Shown here piece after piece: positions 51,027 through 60,193 of a stretch of DNA of 64,000 bases. The notes beneath the pieces are model-generated. The model was given only the letters and a program-made list of their open reading frames with translations, did not search any database and was not told where the DNA came from. Origin of the DNA: Tritrichomonas musculus (lineage: Eukaryota; Parabasalia; Tritrichomonadida; Tritrichomonadidae); contig JAPFFF010000007.1 in assembly GCA_039105265.1 (NCBI GenBank), positions 5,456,001 to 5,520,000 of the forward strand, read 5' to 3'. A program made the translations under genes and the position numbers. Position 1 is the first letter of the stretch. The number at the start of each line of letters is the position of its first letter.

Positions 51027-51668
51027 ATGACATTAAAGCAAGCAAGAATATTAAGTAGTGAAACCGATAACACTATTAAGCAAGAACAAAACACAAATGT
51101 TAACATTAACATTAAACCATCAACTAAGTCACGACCTCAAACAGTTCCGTTATATCCTAATGTTCCACCATTAAATCCAAACGTAAATTTTACTCAAGCG
51201 AACCAACCTGCGGATATTCCACCGGTTGGTCAAACTTTATATATTCCGACGACGGAGGATTTGAACTATCAATCTCAACCTCCAACAAACAGCAATTTCC
51301 CATTAACTCGAGACAGAGGTATTGCAGATTTAGGAAATGAAATTGAGGATTTAGAAAAGAAAAACCAATTTCTACAAATGTTAGTTGAAATGTATGAATC
51401 AAACCCGTTAAAAATAAATGCTTACGTTGTTTGTGAAAGTAAGTTATTAATGAACATGATAAAGTTATTAACTGATTGTGAGAAAGTTGATTTAGTACTT
51501 AATGAAGATATTGGATGTTCTGGATGTACTGCAAAATCAAACAAAATCATTTATGTTTCAAAAATATTGATTACTAAAGATGGTAAAACTAGTGAGTTAA
51601 AATATGATTACAATAACATTTATAGTGAATTTGTTAAATATGGAATTAGTTTGAAAATGACCTATTAA
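51027..51668 (+). CDS. Polinton protein of unknown function (213 aa)
   Basis: 213 residues. The first 110 are Pro/Asn/Thr-rich and probably disordered (PLYPNVPPLNPNVNF). A coiled-coil helix follows (NEIEDLEKKNQFLQMLVEMY), then a compact C-terminal domain with CSGC at about 168. It is convergent with the large fibre-like gene, overlapping it by 4 bases. A virion or assembly protein is possible. Confidence 0.5.
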   Translation: MTLKQARILSSETDNTIKQEQNTNVNINIKPSTKSRPQTVPLYPNVPPLNPNVNFTQANQPADIPPVGQTLYIPTTEDLNYQSQPPTNSNFPLTRDRGIADLGNEIEDLEKKNQFLQMLVEMYESNPLKINAYVVCESKLLMNMIKLLTDCEKVDLVLNEDIGCSGCTAKSNKIIYVSKILITKDGKTSELKYDYNNIYSEFVKYGISLKMTY

Positions 51669-54600
51669 GACTTAAATACTGAAATCATATTTTTGTTAAT
51701 GATACTTGTAATCACCCCCACCGTTGTTCTGTTTATTTTTGATGTAATAGCTGTTTGACCAGTTAATGTTTTCAATTCTCCTTCATCAATAAAAACTTCA
51801 TCCCCAATTCCATAACATGACGTATCTGTAACTTTAACTAAATAATCTCCATGTGTCGCAAATGTTACACATTTATTAACTTTATCAATCTTAACACAAA
51901 TTCCAACATACTCATTCCATTTTCCATTAGTCTTTACTGAACAAATACAATCTGTAGTGTCATTTTCAGTGCTTTGAACCCATAAACTATCGACATATTT
52001 GTAAACCTTACCTGTCATATATACTGGTGCACCAACTATGAAATCATTTATTGAATTCATTGATTCTTCAATTGGACAGTAATGAGTAATAGTTGTGTTT
52101 GGTTGCTCCTTTAAATTCGTTATCTTTGTATCTAAAGTTTGAAATAGTTTTAAAGATATATTAGTAGATGTACAATTATTTAAAGTTTGCATTACTATTT
52201 TATCCATTGCATCAATATTTCCTTCATCATCAATTATTATATCTTTAATTAAATTGTCATTATGAATATATTCATTTAATGTTGTCGTTAATGTTTCATT
52301 ATTGACAAAATTATTAAACTCATTATTAACATATTTAGCTGAAAGTAATTTATTATCAGGGAATTCAGAAGGTTTTGAATTATAACCTAATTTATTTATT
52401 ACAATCTCACCTTCATAAATATACATGTCATTTATATCGGATATTGTGCCGGAAGTTGTAACATATAATGAATAATTAATTTCAGAACATGTATATTTCT
52501 TTTTAACGCCGTTGCTATGTGTTAATTCATATTTATATGTTCCAGTTATTACATTACTATTTTTCGTTAATGTTGCATCAATATAAAACTCATTTCTATT
52601 AAATATTTTATACCATTCACTAATACATAATATTTTTGTTGAATATTTAGTAAATGTAAATGGAACGTCAACGAATTCATAATTTAAAATATCATTCTCT
52701 CTTGTTAATATCTCATCAGTGTTTCCATAACTTAAATCATCTTTCCTTCTATAATCATTTAATGTTGTCGTTAATGTTTCATTATTGACTAAATCATCTG
52801 GTATCGTTGGCATATCAGTTTTTAAAGCATAGGAATTTAAATTACTTCCATAAATAACATTTTCAATAAAATATGTTCTTTCAGGATCAACATTAAAAAC
52901 TTCACGTCCTCCTTCAGCAACTGTTGGAGTCCATTGAAATATTCCCTCTTCATAATTATAATAACCATATTGTGTTTGACGTCCACCAATAGAACCAGTA
53001 ACTCCTAAAAATGTGATTTTCTTATTTGGACCAGTTCGTTTAACAATTTTATTATTCTCAACGATGAATACACCAGTGTATGAATCATCCACACCTTCAG
53101 CATTTACCCATTTAAATGTTATCGTTGCTGTAAAGTTTGGTGAAGGTTTCGTTAACTTGAATTTGAAATAAATTTTAACGTTAATATTATCAGGGATCTC
53201 TTTTGTTAATTCATAATTCATCAATTGAGTTTTTAATGCGTAATTATCCATTGATGTGTTTAATGATGTTAACATATGCTCTTTATGGTTTTCAATCAAT
53301 TTTTTAGTTGCTGATGCTGTTAATAATTGGTTATTAGTTAATGTTTCACCTAATAATAATTCATTATCATTTTTAGCTGCTGGGGTGTATTTGAGTTTAA
53401 CAAATGATGGTTGAATTGTTCCATAAATTAAAATATATGGAAATTCATAAACTAATTCGCAATTAATAGCTGAAATATCAGCAACATCTGAGTTCAAACA
53501 TTCAATACTTCCATTTTCCTTATACTCATATTCGTAAATTCGGTACATCTCGCCAATATCATCAACCATAAATGAAACATCAATTTTATAATTAGTTTCA
53601 ATATGTTCACAGTAATATTTAAAACATAATCTTTCATCTGGAATTATAATTTCTGTTTCAACATATGGTTTTTCTTCAACTACTTCGTGAGGTGCTAATA
53701 CTAATCCATCGTCAATTATTTCATCAACATATGCAACTTCTTTAACAGTTGATCCAGCATTTTTACTAAACGCTAATTTTAAGGCACCAAATATACCTTC
53801 AGCACCAACTTTCATTAATCCACCAAAGTTAAAACAAAAGTTACTAATTTGTACGACATCCATAACTACATCAAACCAATTAGTTTTATTTTTCATATCA
53901 TTAATTTCTTTCTCTAACTTTGCACAATAATTTTGAAGTGCTGATATTTGATTAACCGCAATATCAACTGTATTTCCTAATGAATTTAAAACGAAAACGT
54001 GGGATTCAATGTTCTCACCTATGACTACACCTGAAGTTTGAATGTTAAAGTTTGTATATAATGTTGTGCAAGCTTCAGGTCGTGGTGAGACAGTATAATA
54101 ACCGGTATTAGCTAAGAATTCAAATGTATTCATTCCTTTTTCATAACTTACATCAGCAATAGTATAAATTAATTCATCATCTTTTGGCATATATAATATT
54201 AAACCATATGGAGGATTACCGACTTGCAAAGGTGAAGTATAATGATATTCAAGTAATTCAAAATAATTGTCGGATTGAAGTTTATAATTATTTAATCCTG
54301 AAGATTTATATTCGAAGTCAACAATGAAGTCGTAAGTTTTATTATTAATGTTTAAAGTTGCTGAATATGTACAATTAGCAAAATCTTTGACGGGGTAAAT
54401 GTAAACCCTCCATGCGTCATTATCTTCTTTATACGTTTGAATTTTACAGTTATCTTTAGGTGTTAACATTCCTTTATTAACTAATAACTCAAATGGGTTT
54501 CCTTGATTATCATAACCTGCGAAAGTGTGTAATACTTTTTTATTAGCTTCATTTTTAGCAATACATATAAAGGCTACTTCATGAGAACCAGGATTTTTAC

Positions 54601-55591
54601 GTGTTAATTTCAGGGGTATATTGAAACTGTAATTAGTACCTACCCATTCATTACCTTGTTTAGTCATTTTGTAATCAGTACCGAATGCTTCATCGTGAAA
54701 CTCAAAAGTTTGACCTTCAATTAATGCTTCAAATTCAGGACTACCAGGAATATATCCCCAATCTGCATAATATAAAGGATTTGTTTTATCATCTATTACA
54801 CCGTAAGCTTTCATTTCATAGAAGTCTGGTAATGGAGAACGATATAATTTAAAGCAATTGTCCGCATCTATTGTATTACATTTAAGATTTATTAATTTAT
54901 TTGAATCATTAGCTTTGTCACAACTAACATTTGTTTTTTGATTTGCGATATAATTGATTTTCATAAATCCAGATGTATATAAATTTAATGGTGTATCACC
55001 TTTTTTATTTGACATATATATTTTTGCTCCAACGTCATCTTCTTGATAAACCAACTCATAATTTCCATTTGAAATGTTAACAATAGGATTTTTAAACATG
55101 TTTTCTTTAGAAGTTTTAGTTATAATTGCTTTTGGTAATTTCATATATGCAGGTAATTCTATTTCGAAAACATCACCGATATATTCACCAAATTCAGTTT
55201 TGATTGATAATGTGTTTAAATCTGGTTGATCTAAATTTTCCGTTAATTTATCTGAAGTAATGATGAAATCATATATACCATCTTCAAATGAAAAGTCACC
55301 ATCATCACCATCTTGTTTTTCTTCTAATGTTTTAATTCTTGATTCATGATTGTTTAATTCATCCGTAAATTTCATGGTTTGTTGATTGTATGAAGAAACT
55401 GAGGCGTCAATATCAGCAAGTCTTAATGTTAAACTTTGAGGATCATTTGAAGACATTATTATGTCTCCATCAATAGTGGCATCATTGTGAACATGAATGT
55501 TTTTAAATTCTGAATCTTTATCGGGCATACCACCTCCACCACCGATGAATGCTCCATCTTTTGCATTTTGTTTTGTAATTATTGCAGTCAT
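51665..55591 (-). CDS. very large fibre-like Polinton protein (1308 aa)
   Basis: 1,308 residues. The N-terminus has a Gly run (GGGG) and KNIHVHNDATIDGDI, like the start of trimeric fibre proteins, then a short coiled coil (about 60-90). Beta-rich repeats follow. Around 600-640 is a helical, hydrophobic stretch (WFDVVMDVVQISNFCF). The second half contains at least three related segments with NNETLTTTL or NNQLLTASATK, typical of repeated shaft modules. The last 110 residues (VKTNGKWNEYVGICVK, GDEVFIDEGEL) resemble decoration-type beta domains of phage fibres. It is probably the receptor-binding fibre or spike. Confidence 0.6.
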   Translation of the reverse strand: MTAIITKQNAKDGAFIGGGGGMPDKDSEFKNIHVHNDATIDGDIIMSSNDPQSLTLRLADIDASVSSYNQQTMKFTDELNNHESRIKTLEEKQDGDDGDFSFEDGIYDFIITSDKLTENLDQPDLNTLSIKTEFGEYIGDVFEIELPAYMKLPKAIITKTSKENMFKNPIVNISNGNYELVYQEDDVGAKIYMSNKKGDTPLNLYTSGFMKINYIANQKTNVSCDKANDSNKLINLKCNTIDADNCFKLYRSPLPDFYEMKAYGVIDDKTNPLYYADWGYIPGSPEFEALIEGQTFEFHDEAFGTDYKMTKQGNEWVGTNYSFNIPLKLTRKNPGSHEVAFICIAKNEANKKVLHTFAGYDNQGNPFELLVNKGMLTPKDNCKIQTYKEDNDAWRVYIYPVKDFANCTYSATLNINNKTYDFIVDFEYKSSGLNNYKLQSDNYFELLEYHYTSPLQVGNPPYGLILYMPKDDELIYTIADVSYEKGMNTFEFLANTGYYTVSPRPEACTTLYTNFNIQTSGVVIGENIESHVFVLNSLGNTVDIAVNQISALQNYCAKLEKEINDMKNKTNWFDVVMDVVQISNFCFNFGGLMKVGAEGIFGALKLAFSKNAGSTVKEVAYVDEIIDDGLVLAPHEVVEEKPYVETEIIIPDERLCFKYYCEHIETNYKIDVSFMVDDIGEMYRIYEYEYKENGSIECLNSDVADISAINCELVYEFPYILIYGTIQPSFVKLKYTPAAKNDNELLLGETLTNNQLLTASATKKLIENHKEHMLTSLNTSMDNYALKTQLMNYELTKEIPDNINVKIYFKFKLTKPSPNFTATITFKWVNAEGVDDSYTGVFIVENNKIVKRTGPNKKITFLGVTGSIGGRQTQYGYYNYEEGIFQWTPTVAEGGREVFNVDPERTYFIENVIYGSNLNSYALKTDMPTIPDDLVNNETLTTTLNDYRRKDDLSYGNTDEILTRENDILNYEFVDVPFTFTKYSTKILCISEWYKIFNRNEFYIDATLTKNSNVITGTYKYELTHSNGVKKKYTCSEINYSLYVTTSGTISDINDMYIYEGEIVINKLGYNSKPSEFPDNKLLSAKYVNNEFNNFVNNETLTTTLNEYIHNDNLIKDIIIDDEGNIDAMDKIVMQTLNNCTSTNISLKLFQTLDTKITNLKEQPNTTITHYCPIEESMNSINDFIVGAPVYMTGKVYKYVDSLWVQSTENDTTDCICSVKTNGKWNEYVGICVKIDKVNKCVTFATHGDYLVKVTDTSCYGIGDEVFIDEGELKTLTGQTAITSKINRTTVGVITSIINKNMISVFKS

Positions 55592-55624
55592 TTATTAATT
55601 TATTAATTATAAAAATAAATATTT

Positions 55625-55966
55625 TTAATATTCAAATTTAAGGAATAATGTGAAGTTATCAGGTATTATTTCATTACCTTTTGCATCAGTGAACCATACT
55701 TTAAATCTATCATGGTTTAATGTATATTTATATTTTCTGTTGTCATCTGGAGGCGTTAAATTAGCATACCAAACGAGAGAATCACAGTATTCATCACGTG
55801 GAACAAATGACGCGTGGCATTCGGTTTCGCCATCTAAATATCCATCACATGTAGCACGGCAATATTGAAATGAAATATATTTATCATTGCGAGAATTAAC
55901 GAACTCAGGAGGAAATTTATTTTCATAGTCACGAGTGATAAAGTAAGTTTTGGTTGTTTTATGCAT
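55625..55966 (-). CDS. Polinton protein of unknown function (113 aa)
   Basis: 113 residues, predicted beta-rich (FTDAKGNEIIPDNFTLFLKF at the end), with several Cys in the middle. It lies directly upstream of the fibre-like gene on the same strand, so it may be a partner of the fibre or a small capsid protein. No family is recognised. Confidence 0.5.
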   Translation of the reverse strand: MHKTTKTYFITRDYENKFPPEFVNSRNDKYISFQYCRATCDGYLDGETECHASFVPRDEYCDSLVWYANLTPPDDNRKYKYTLNHDRFKVWFTDAKGNEIIPDNFTLFLKFEY

Positions 55967-56004
55967 TTATGATTTGATAAAAATAAAAATATATGAATTT
56001 AAAA

Positions 56005-56042
56005 CATGTAGCCTTTGGCTGCAGAATTCTTTTAGAATTCGT
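56005..56042. other. compact inverted repeats between two Polinton genes
   Basis: GCCTTTGGC is a short inverted repeat, followed by GAATTCTTTTAGAATTC, a seven-base stem with a three-base loop. Together they form paired hairpins at the end of the 56032 gene and may act in transcript ending. Confidence 0.35.
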
Positions 56043-56502
56043 CTGGGTCTATTTCATCTTCGTTTATGTTACATTTACTAGCTAATTCATTTACAATTTC
56101 AACTTTAGCATCAGACCTATTTTTAATGAATTCATTAAGTTTATTTTGATTTTCACATTCTTTTACTACACATTCATGATAAAATGATGTTTTATAATTT
56201 ATTCTATCAGCTTTAATATAAGCTTTCATTAATCGTATTTGTGATCCTGACGTTAAGGCGCCGAAGGCACGTCTAGGAATAGTTAACCATTCACACTCAG
56301 GGAATAACTCTCTAAATTCTTTATATGTCATGACTTTTTGGGTGTTATCTTTATAAACTAATGAAAGACATAAAATTTTTATGTTCATTTTATATTTATA
56401 GAATTTATCAGTTATGAAGTCATCAAAATATACTTGAACGGCTTTAAGTTCTGATTCAGGAAGTTTTTCGAATAACTTATTAATGTTGATGTATTCACTC
56501 AT
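56032..56502 (-). CDS. Polinton protein of unknown function (156 aa)
   Basis: 156 residues, mainly helical and charged, with the segment LFPECEWLTIPRRAFGALTSG in the middle and an acidic end. It lies just downstream of the major capsid gene on the same strand. It may be an assembly factor. No domain is recognised. Confidence 0.5.
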   Translation of the reverse strand: MSEYININKLFEKLPESELKAVQVYFDDFITDKFYKYKMNIKILCLSLVYKDNTQKVMTYKEFRELFPECEWLTIPRRAFGALTSGSQIRLMKAYIKADRINYKTSFYHECVVKECENQNKLNEFIKNRSDAKVEIVNELASKCNINEDEIDPDEF

Positions 56503-56600
56503 TTATATAGAAATAAAAAATTTGAAAAATAAGTTTTAAATAGATTTAAAAATTTTTGAAAACGTTTGAAATGAAAAAATAATTAAATTAATTATTAGAT

Positions 56601-58319
56601 TTATTCATAACCAACTGGAACACCATTAGGGAAATATTCAACACCCTTAGTTGACCAAGCAAAGTATGTATCGCTACATATCCAAGCTTCAGGCGCAGGT
56701 GGGTGTTGATCTGGATATTCTGGATCAGGAATATAATAAGTGTCATCAATTCCTCTATACATTGGTTGACCACGGAATGTAACTGTAACAGAATTAGAGC
56801 CAGTATCGATTCCATCAAATACATAACCAGCGTTTGAACGTTCAAGTTGGAAGTTAATACCAAAACTTGTTCCATCACTTCTGCAGTTTGAGTAACGTTT
56901 ACCAGTTACAGGATCATTAAGGGGTTGAGTGAATGAATCCTCAAATTCTTGTGTAGCTTCAAGTGCTCCATCTAATTCATTAGCGATTAATTGATGCTGG
57001 TAAAATCTGGCAGAGCAAGTGTTTGAAAATTCAGTATCTGGATAAGTTCTTTTATTAACAACTAATTGAACGTTTTGATACATGATATTATCAAAGCATG
57101 TAATATCTAATGGACTCTTAGGGAACATCATGGTTATATTTGTTGCATTTCTGAGAGGAATTGATTTTGAAATTTCTAAACCATTAACTTTAGCAGTACC
57201 TTCAAATATTTCACGTGTTAATTCTTGTGATGGAACTAATAATGCAGTTTGTAATTCACGAATGAGTCCTTGATATACTCCAGGCTTGAGACCAAATCCT
57301 GAAAGATTTGATCGACCTAATTGAATAGTACCGCCTAAAACATTTAATGTTATTTTACCAACTTTCATATCAATTCCATTTGCTGATGTTATAGTCAATT
57401 TATCATTTACTACTTTATCTTTTGATACTTTAACTTTTAATATATTTGGATCAGGTTCTTCGTTTTCATTTGGAGCTTCACCAGCTTTATATTGAACGAC
57501 AATATTTGCTGGCTTTCCTACTTGCGTGAATTTACGAGTAATTGGAACAACTGCTGGCATTTCTTCATCAATGGCTTTATCATCGAGAAATTGAAATGTT
57601 TCTTTAACAACATTAGGATTAACTTGACCCCAAACCATGGCACGAAGTGATGTTTTAACTTCTTCTTCAATTTCACCACTAATTTTGTTAGGGTAAAGTT
57701 GCCATGCTTGAAGCGCAAGCTGATCAGTAAATGGTATTGTTAATTCTATAGTTAATTTGTGTGGTTTACCGTCGGCAACGTCTGCAAGTGGAAAATAGCA
57801 TCCACAAATTGAAGGTGAAAATTGAGATACATTTTCCCATGTTGAGTGAGAGAATTTTGAAGTTGCTTTAGCATCACGTGGTTTAATTGAATTGTATGCG
57901 AATGATTCACGTTGAAGTTCATCTTGTCTGTAAGTATCAAGTAATTTTCCATCAATCCAAAATCTACAGTCTTCATAAAATTCAACGGCATTTTTGAATA
58001 CAGTATAAAGTTGCATTAACTTATTAATATCTGCGGAAACATCAACGGGTTCAGATAATTGAACAAAGTACTCTAAAAGAATCGTAGAAAATCCTTTTTC
58101 GATTTGTGAAATTGTATGACCAGAATGAGTTAGTTTTATTCTTGTTTTAGTACCCACTGGCATTGGTGCATCTTTATTTGTGAATTCTTCCATAACTTGA
58201 CTAAATGAATTATCGCCACCATTTCGTTGAATTAAATTTCTAAGTTTGTTTTGAAAGAATGTGAGAACATCTCCTTCATCATTTCCTAAATTTTTCGTTT
58301 GAGCGTTTAAGTATGTCAT
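56601..58319 (-). CDS. major capsid protein candidate of the Polinton (572 aa)
   Basis: 572 residues, beta-rich throughout, with no low-complexity stretches. Its length and predicted two-lobed beta content fit the double jelly-roll capsid proteins of Polintons. Segments such as FWIDGKLLDTY, LTIELTIPFTDQLALQ and VQLVVNKRTYPDTEF suit the strand pattern. It sits between the packaging ATPase side and the smaller structural genes, as in related elements. The assignment rests on size, composition and position, since capsid sequences are poorly conserved. Confidence 0.6.
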   Translation of the reverse strand: MTYLNAQTKNLGNDEGDVLTFFQNKLRNLIQRNGGDNSFSQVMEEFTNKDAPMPVGTKTRIKLTHSGHTISQIEKGFSTILLEYFVQLSEPVDVSADINKLMQLYTVFKNAVEFYEDCRFWIDGKLLDTYRQDELQRESFAYNSIKPRDAKATSKFSHSTWENVSQFSPSICGCYFPLADVADGKPHKLTIELTIPFTDQLALQAWQLYPNKISGEIEEEVKTSLRAMVWGQVNPNVVKETFQFLDDKAIDEEMPAVVPITRKFTQVGKPANIVVQYKAGEAPNENEEPDPNILKVKVSKDKVVNDKLTITSANGIDMKVGKITLNVLGGTIQLGRSNLSGFGLKPGVYQGLIRELQTALLVPSQELTREIFEGTAKVNGLEISKSIPLRNATNITMMFPKSPLDITCFDNIMYQNVQLVVNKRTYPDTEFSNTCSARFYQHQLIANELDGALEATQEFEDSFTQPLNDPVTGKRYSNCRSDGTSFGINFQLERSNAGYVFDGIDTGSNSVTVTFRGQPMYRGIDDTYYIPDPEYPDQHPPAPEAWICSDTYFAWSTKGVEYFPNGVPVGYE

Positions 58320-58433
58320 TTTAAATATTGAAAAAAAATTAAATAATAAGTTAATAAAGAAAAGAATTTTATAGTTTTGAAAAAAATAAATGAATTAAGA
58401 AATGAAAAATAAATTTTTTACATTAATGAAAAT

Positions 58434-58754
58434 ATGGCATTTGGAAGTTGGTTTAAAAATATTGTGAACGGAGCTAAAAACATAATTGGCAAAATAGTTC
58501 CAAAAGTAAAGAAAGTAGTTGAAACAGTTGGTAGATTTGCACCATTGATAGGACAAGCTGGTGATTTAATAGGTGGAAGTGCTGGTGAGGTAATAAATAC
58601 AATCGGAAATGGTGTGAGTAAATTAAATGACAGAATTAATTATAAAGGTGGAAATGTTAACGCGTTAGGTGCGAATGGTGCAGGAGCTAGAAGAATTGTT
58701 GGAGCGAACGGAGCAGGTATTAGAAGGTTTGATATTCCATTACTGAAGGAATAA
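58434..58754 (+). CDS. small amphipathic Polinton protein, pVI-like (106 aa)
   Basis: 106 residues starting MAFGSWFKNIVNGAKNIIG, an amphipathic helix, followed by a Gly/Ala/Val-rich stretch (APLIGQAGDLIGGSAG) and an Asn/Gly/Ala repeat (ALGANGAGARR, then GANGAGIRR) with a basic end. Its start matches the gene at 50747, so the two are duplicates that diverged. It is divergent from the capsid gene across about 115 bases. A membrane-active minor virion protein is the best guess. Confidence 0.55.
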   Translation: MAFGSWFKNIVNGAKNIIGKIVPKVKKVVETVGRFAPLIGQAGDLIGGSAGEVINTIGNGVSKLNDRINYKGGNVNALGANGAGARRIVGANGAGIRRFDIPLLKE

Positions 58755-58761
58755 AAATAAA

Positions 58762-58902
58762 TCATGAGTAAAGTCGTTTCCTCATTTCATCTGTTAAAGG
58801 TGGATCTATATTTAATGTTGGGGAAAGTTTCACAATGCGAATGAGTAAATTAGCGAGTTCAATAATTGTTAAACAACCAAGAAAAATTTCTGATAAACTC
58901 AT
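58762..58902 (-). CDS. tiny membrane protein of the Polinton (46 aa)
   Basis: 46 residues from an ATG: MSLSEIFLGCLTIIELANLL, then a basic turn and PTLNIDPPLTDEM. It has one hydrophobic helix and a Pro-rich end. It fills the gap between two + strand genes, and the TCATGAGTAAAG at its end overlaps nothing else. It is small but plausible as a coding gene because it has a good start, composition and length for its gap. Confidence 0.4.
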   Translation of the reverse strand: MSLSEIFLGCLTIIELANLLIRIVKLSPTLNIDPPLTDEMRKRLYS

Positions 58903-58942
58903 TTATTATTAATTAAAAATTTTTATTTTTGTTTTTAATTAA

Positions 58943-59302
58943 ATGGATTTAAAAGTTATTGAACCAATTAAAAACTATTTAAAAGAATTTAAAACAGTAG
59001 ATGAATTTAATTTATGGTATTCAAAGAATAAGGAAGAAGTGGATAAGTTAACGACTCATAAATTAAACAAAATGTATAAAATCGATGGCTATAGAATTAC
59101 AAAAATAAAGGGTGTGTTGATGTTAAAGAAATGGGTTGAAAAAGAGGAAAAAGATATAGTTAGTAAGGCTTCACCCAGGACGGATGCCATTGAAGAATTA
59201 AGGAATGAAATAAATGAAATCAGAAATACAGTAAATAAAATTATATCATTTCTTCAGGAATCGTCAAGTTCTATTGATGTATTACCGCCATCGACAACTT
59301 GA
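58943..59302 (+). CDS. Polinton protein of unknown function (119 aa)
   Basis: 119 residues, Lys/Glu-rich and helical. The first 70 may form a small folded domain (VDEFNLWYSKNKEEVDKL). The C-terminal half is a short coiled coil (IEELRNEINEIRNTVNKI) ending in a Ser/Pro tail. Its 3' end overlaps the convergent ATPase gene by 49 bases. Confidence 0.5.
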   Translation: MDLKVIEPIKNYLKEFKTVDEFNLWYSKNKEEVDKLTTHKLNKMYKIDGYRITKIKGVLMLKKWVEKEEKDIVSKASPRTDAIEELRNEINEIRNTVNKIISFLQESSSSIDVLPPSTT

Positions 59303-60087
59303 ATGATCATATATGGATGACTTTCACAATCTTCAGTTTTTCGTTTCAATATTTTTGAATACATTTGATAAAATTCATCGAATGATAAATTAGACGCTGA
59401 TTGTGAATAAATATAACGTAATTGCTGTTTATTGAAACATGGAAATATAAATAATGTTGATATTTCATTTTTAACATGAGGTTTTAATCCTTTCCATCCT
59501 TGAATTAAAAGGAGAAATGAAAAATTTATATGTCTACATCTACGTATTAATTGGCTAAAATATGATTCTTCTGATGAAAATAATTTACTATTCGAGATAT
59601 CGTCGAATAAAACGATTGTATGCAATACTTCTCGGTTGAAATCAGAAACGGCAAGCATTTTAAACATATCCTCTTTTTGTTGATCATCTATTTTATCCTG
59701 TAAGTTTTCCCGTTTGATAAGATTATATAAATTCTTTGCTGAGATTAAATCCTTCATAAATTCAACAGCTTCTTGTTCACTAATTATAATATATGGAATC
59801 ATAAGAAGTGGCTTTAAAGCTAAAAATGTTTTGTCTGATTCCTGACCGTCTTTTGTAACGTAGATAAATAAGTGATGAGTATTTAATACACCTAATTTGA
59901 TGATTTCCTTTAATGCTATAACAGTTTTTCCGGATGATTGCTTACCAACAATGACGTTAACACTATTTAGTCTAATAGATACTTCAGGGTGTATTTCAGA
60001 AATTAGGCTTTCATTTTTATTCATAGTATAGGTTTTCAACGTATTCATTACATGGTTTTTAACCATATTCTCTAATGATGTGTTCAT
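59254..60087 (-). CDS. Polinton genome-packaging ATPase (FtsK-HerA/A32 type)
   Basis: 277 residues. VNVIVGKQSSGKTVIALK carries the Walker A loop (48-55). HTIVLFDDIS carries Walker B (157-164). QLIRRCRHINFSFLLLIQGW follows, with the Arg-rich helix and the sensor strand ending in Gln typical of this family. It would pump element DNA into capsids. Its neighbours are a capsid candidate and structural genes. Confidence 0.85.
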   Translation of the reverse strand: MNTSLENMVKNHVMNTLKTYTMNKNESLISEIHPEVSIRLNSVNVIVGKQSSGKTVIALKEIIKLGVLNTHHLFIYVTKDGQESDKTFLALKPLLMIPYIIISEQEAVEFMKDLISAKNLYNLIKRENLQDKIDDQQKEDMFKMLAVSDFNREVLHTIVLFDDISNSKLFSSEESYFSQLIRRCRHINFSFLLLIQGWKGLKPHVKNEISTLFIFPCFNKQQLRYIYSQSASNLSFDEFYQMYSKILKRKTEDCESHPYMIIQVVDGGNTSIELDDS

Positions 60088-60193
60088 TTTCTATATATTA
60101 ATGTAAAAGTTTATTTTAATTATAGATAAAAATATATTTTATGTTTATGAATCATTAACTGAAATTAGATATTAACACATTTCTTAAAATTTA

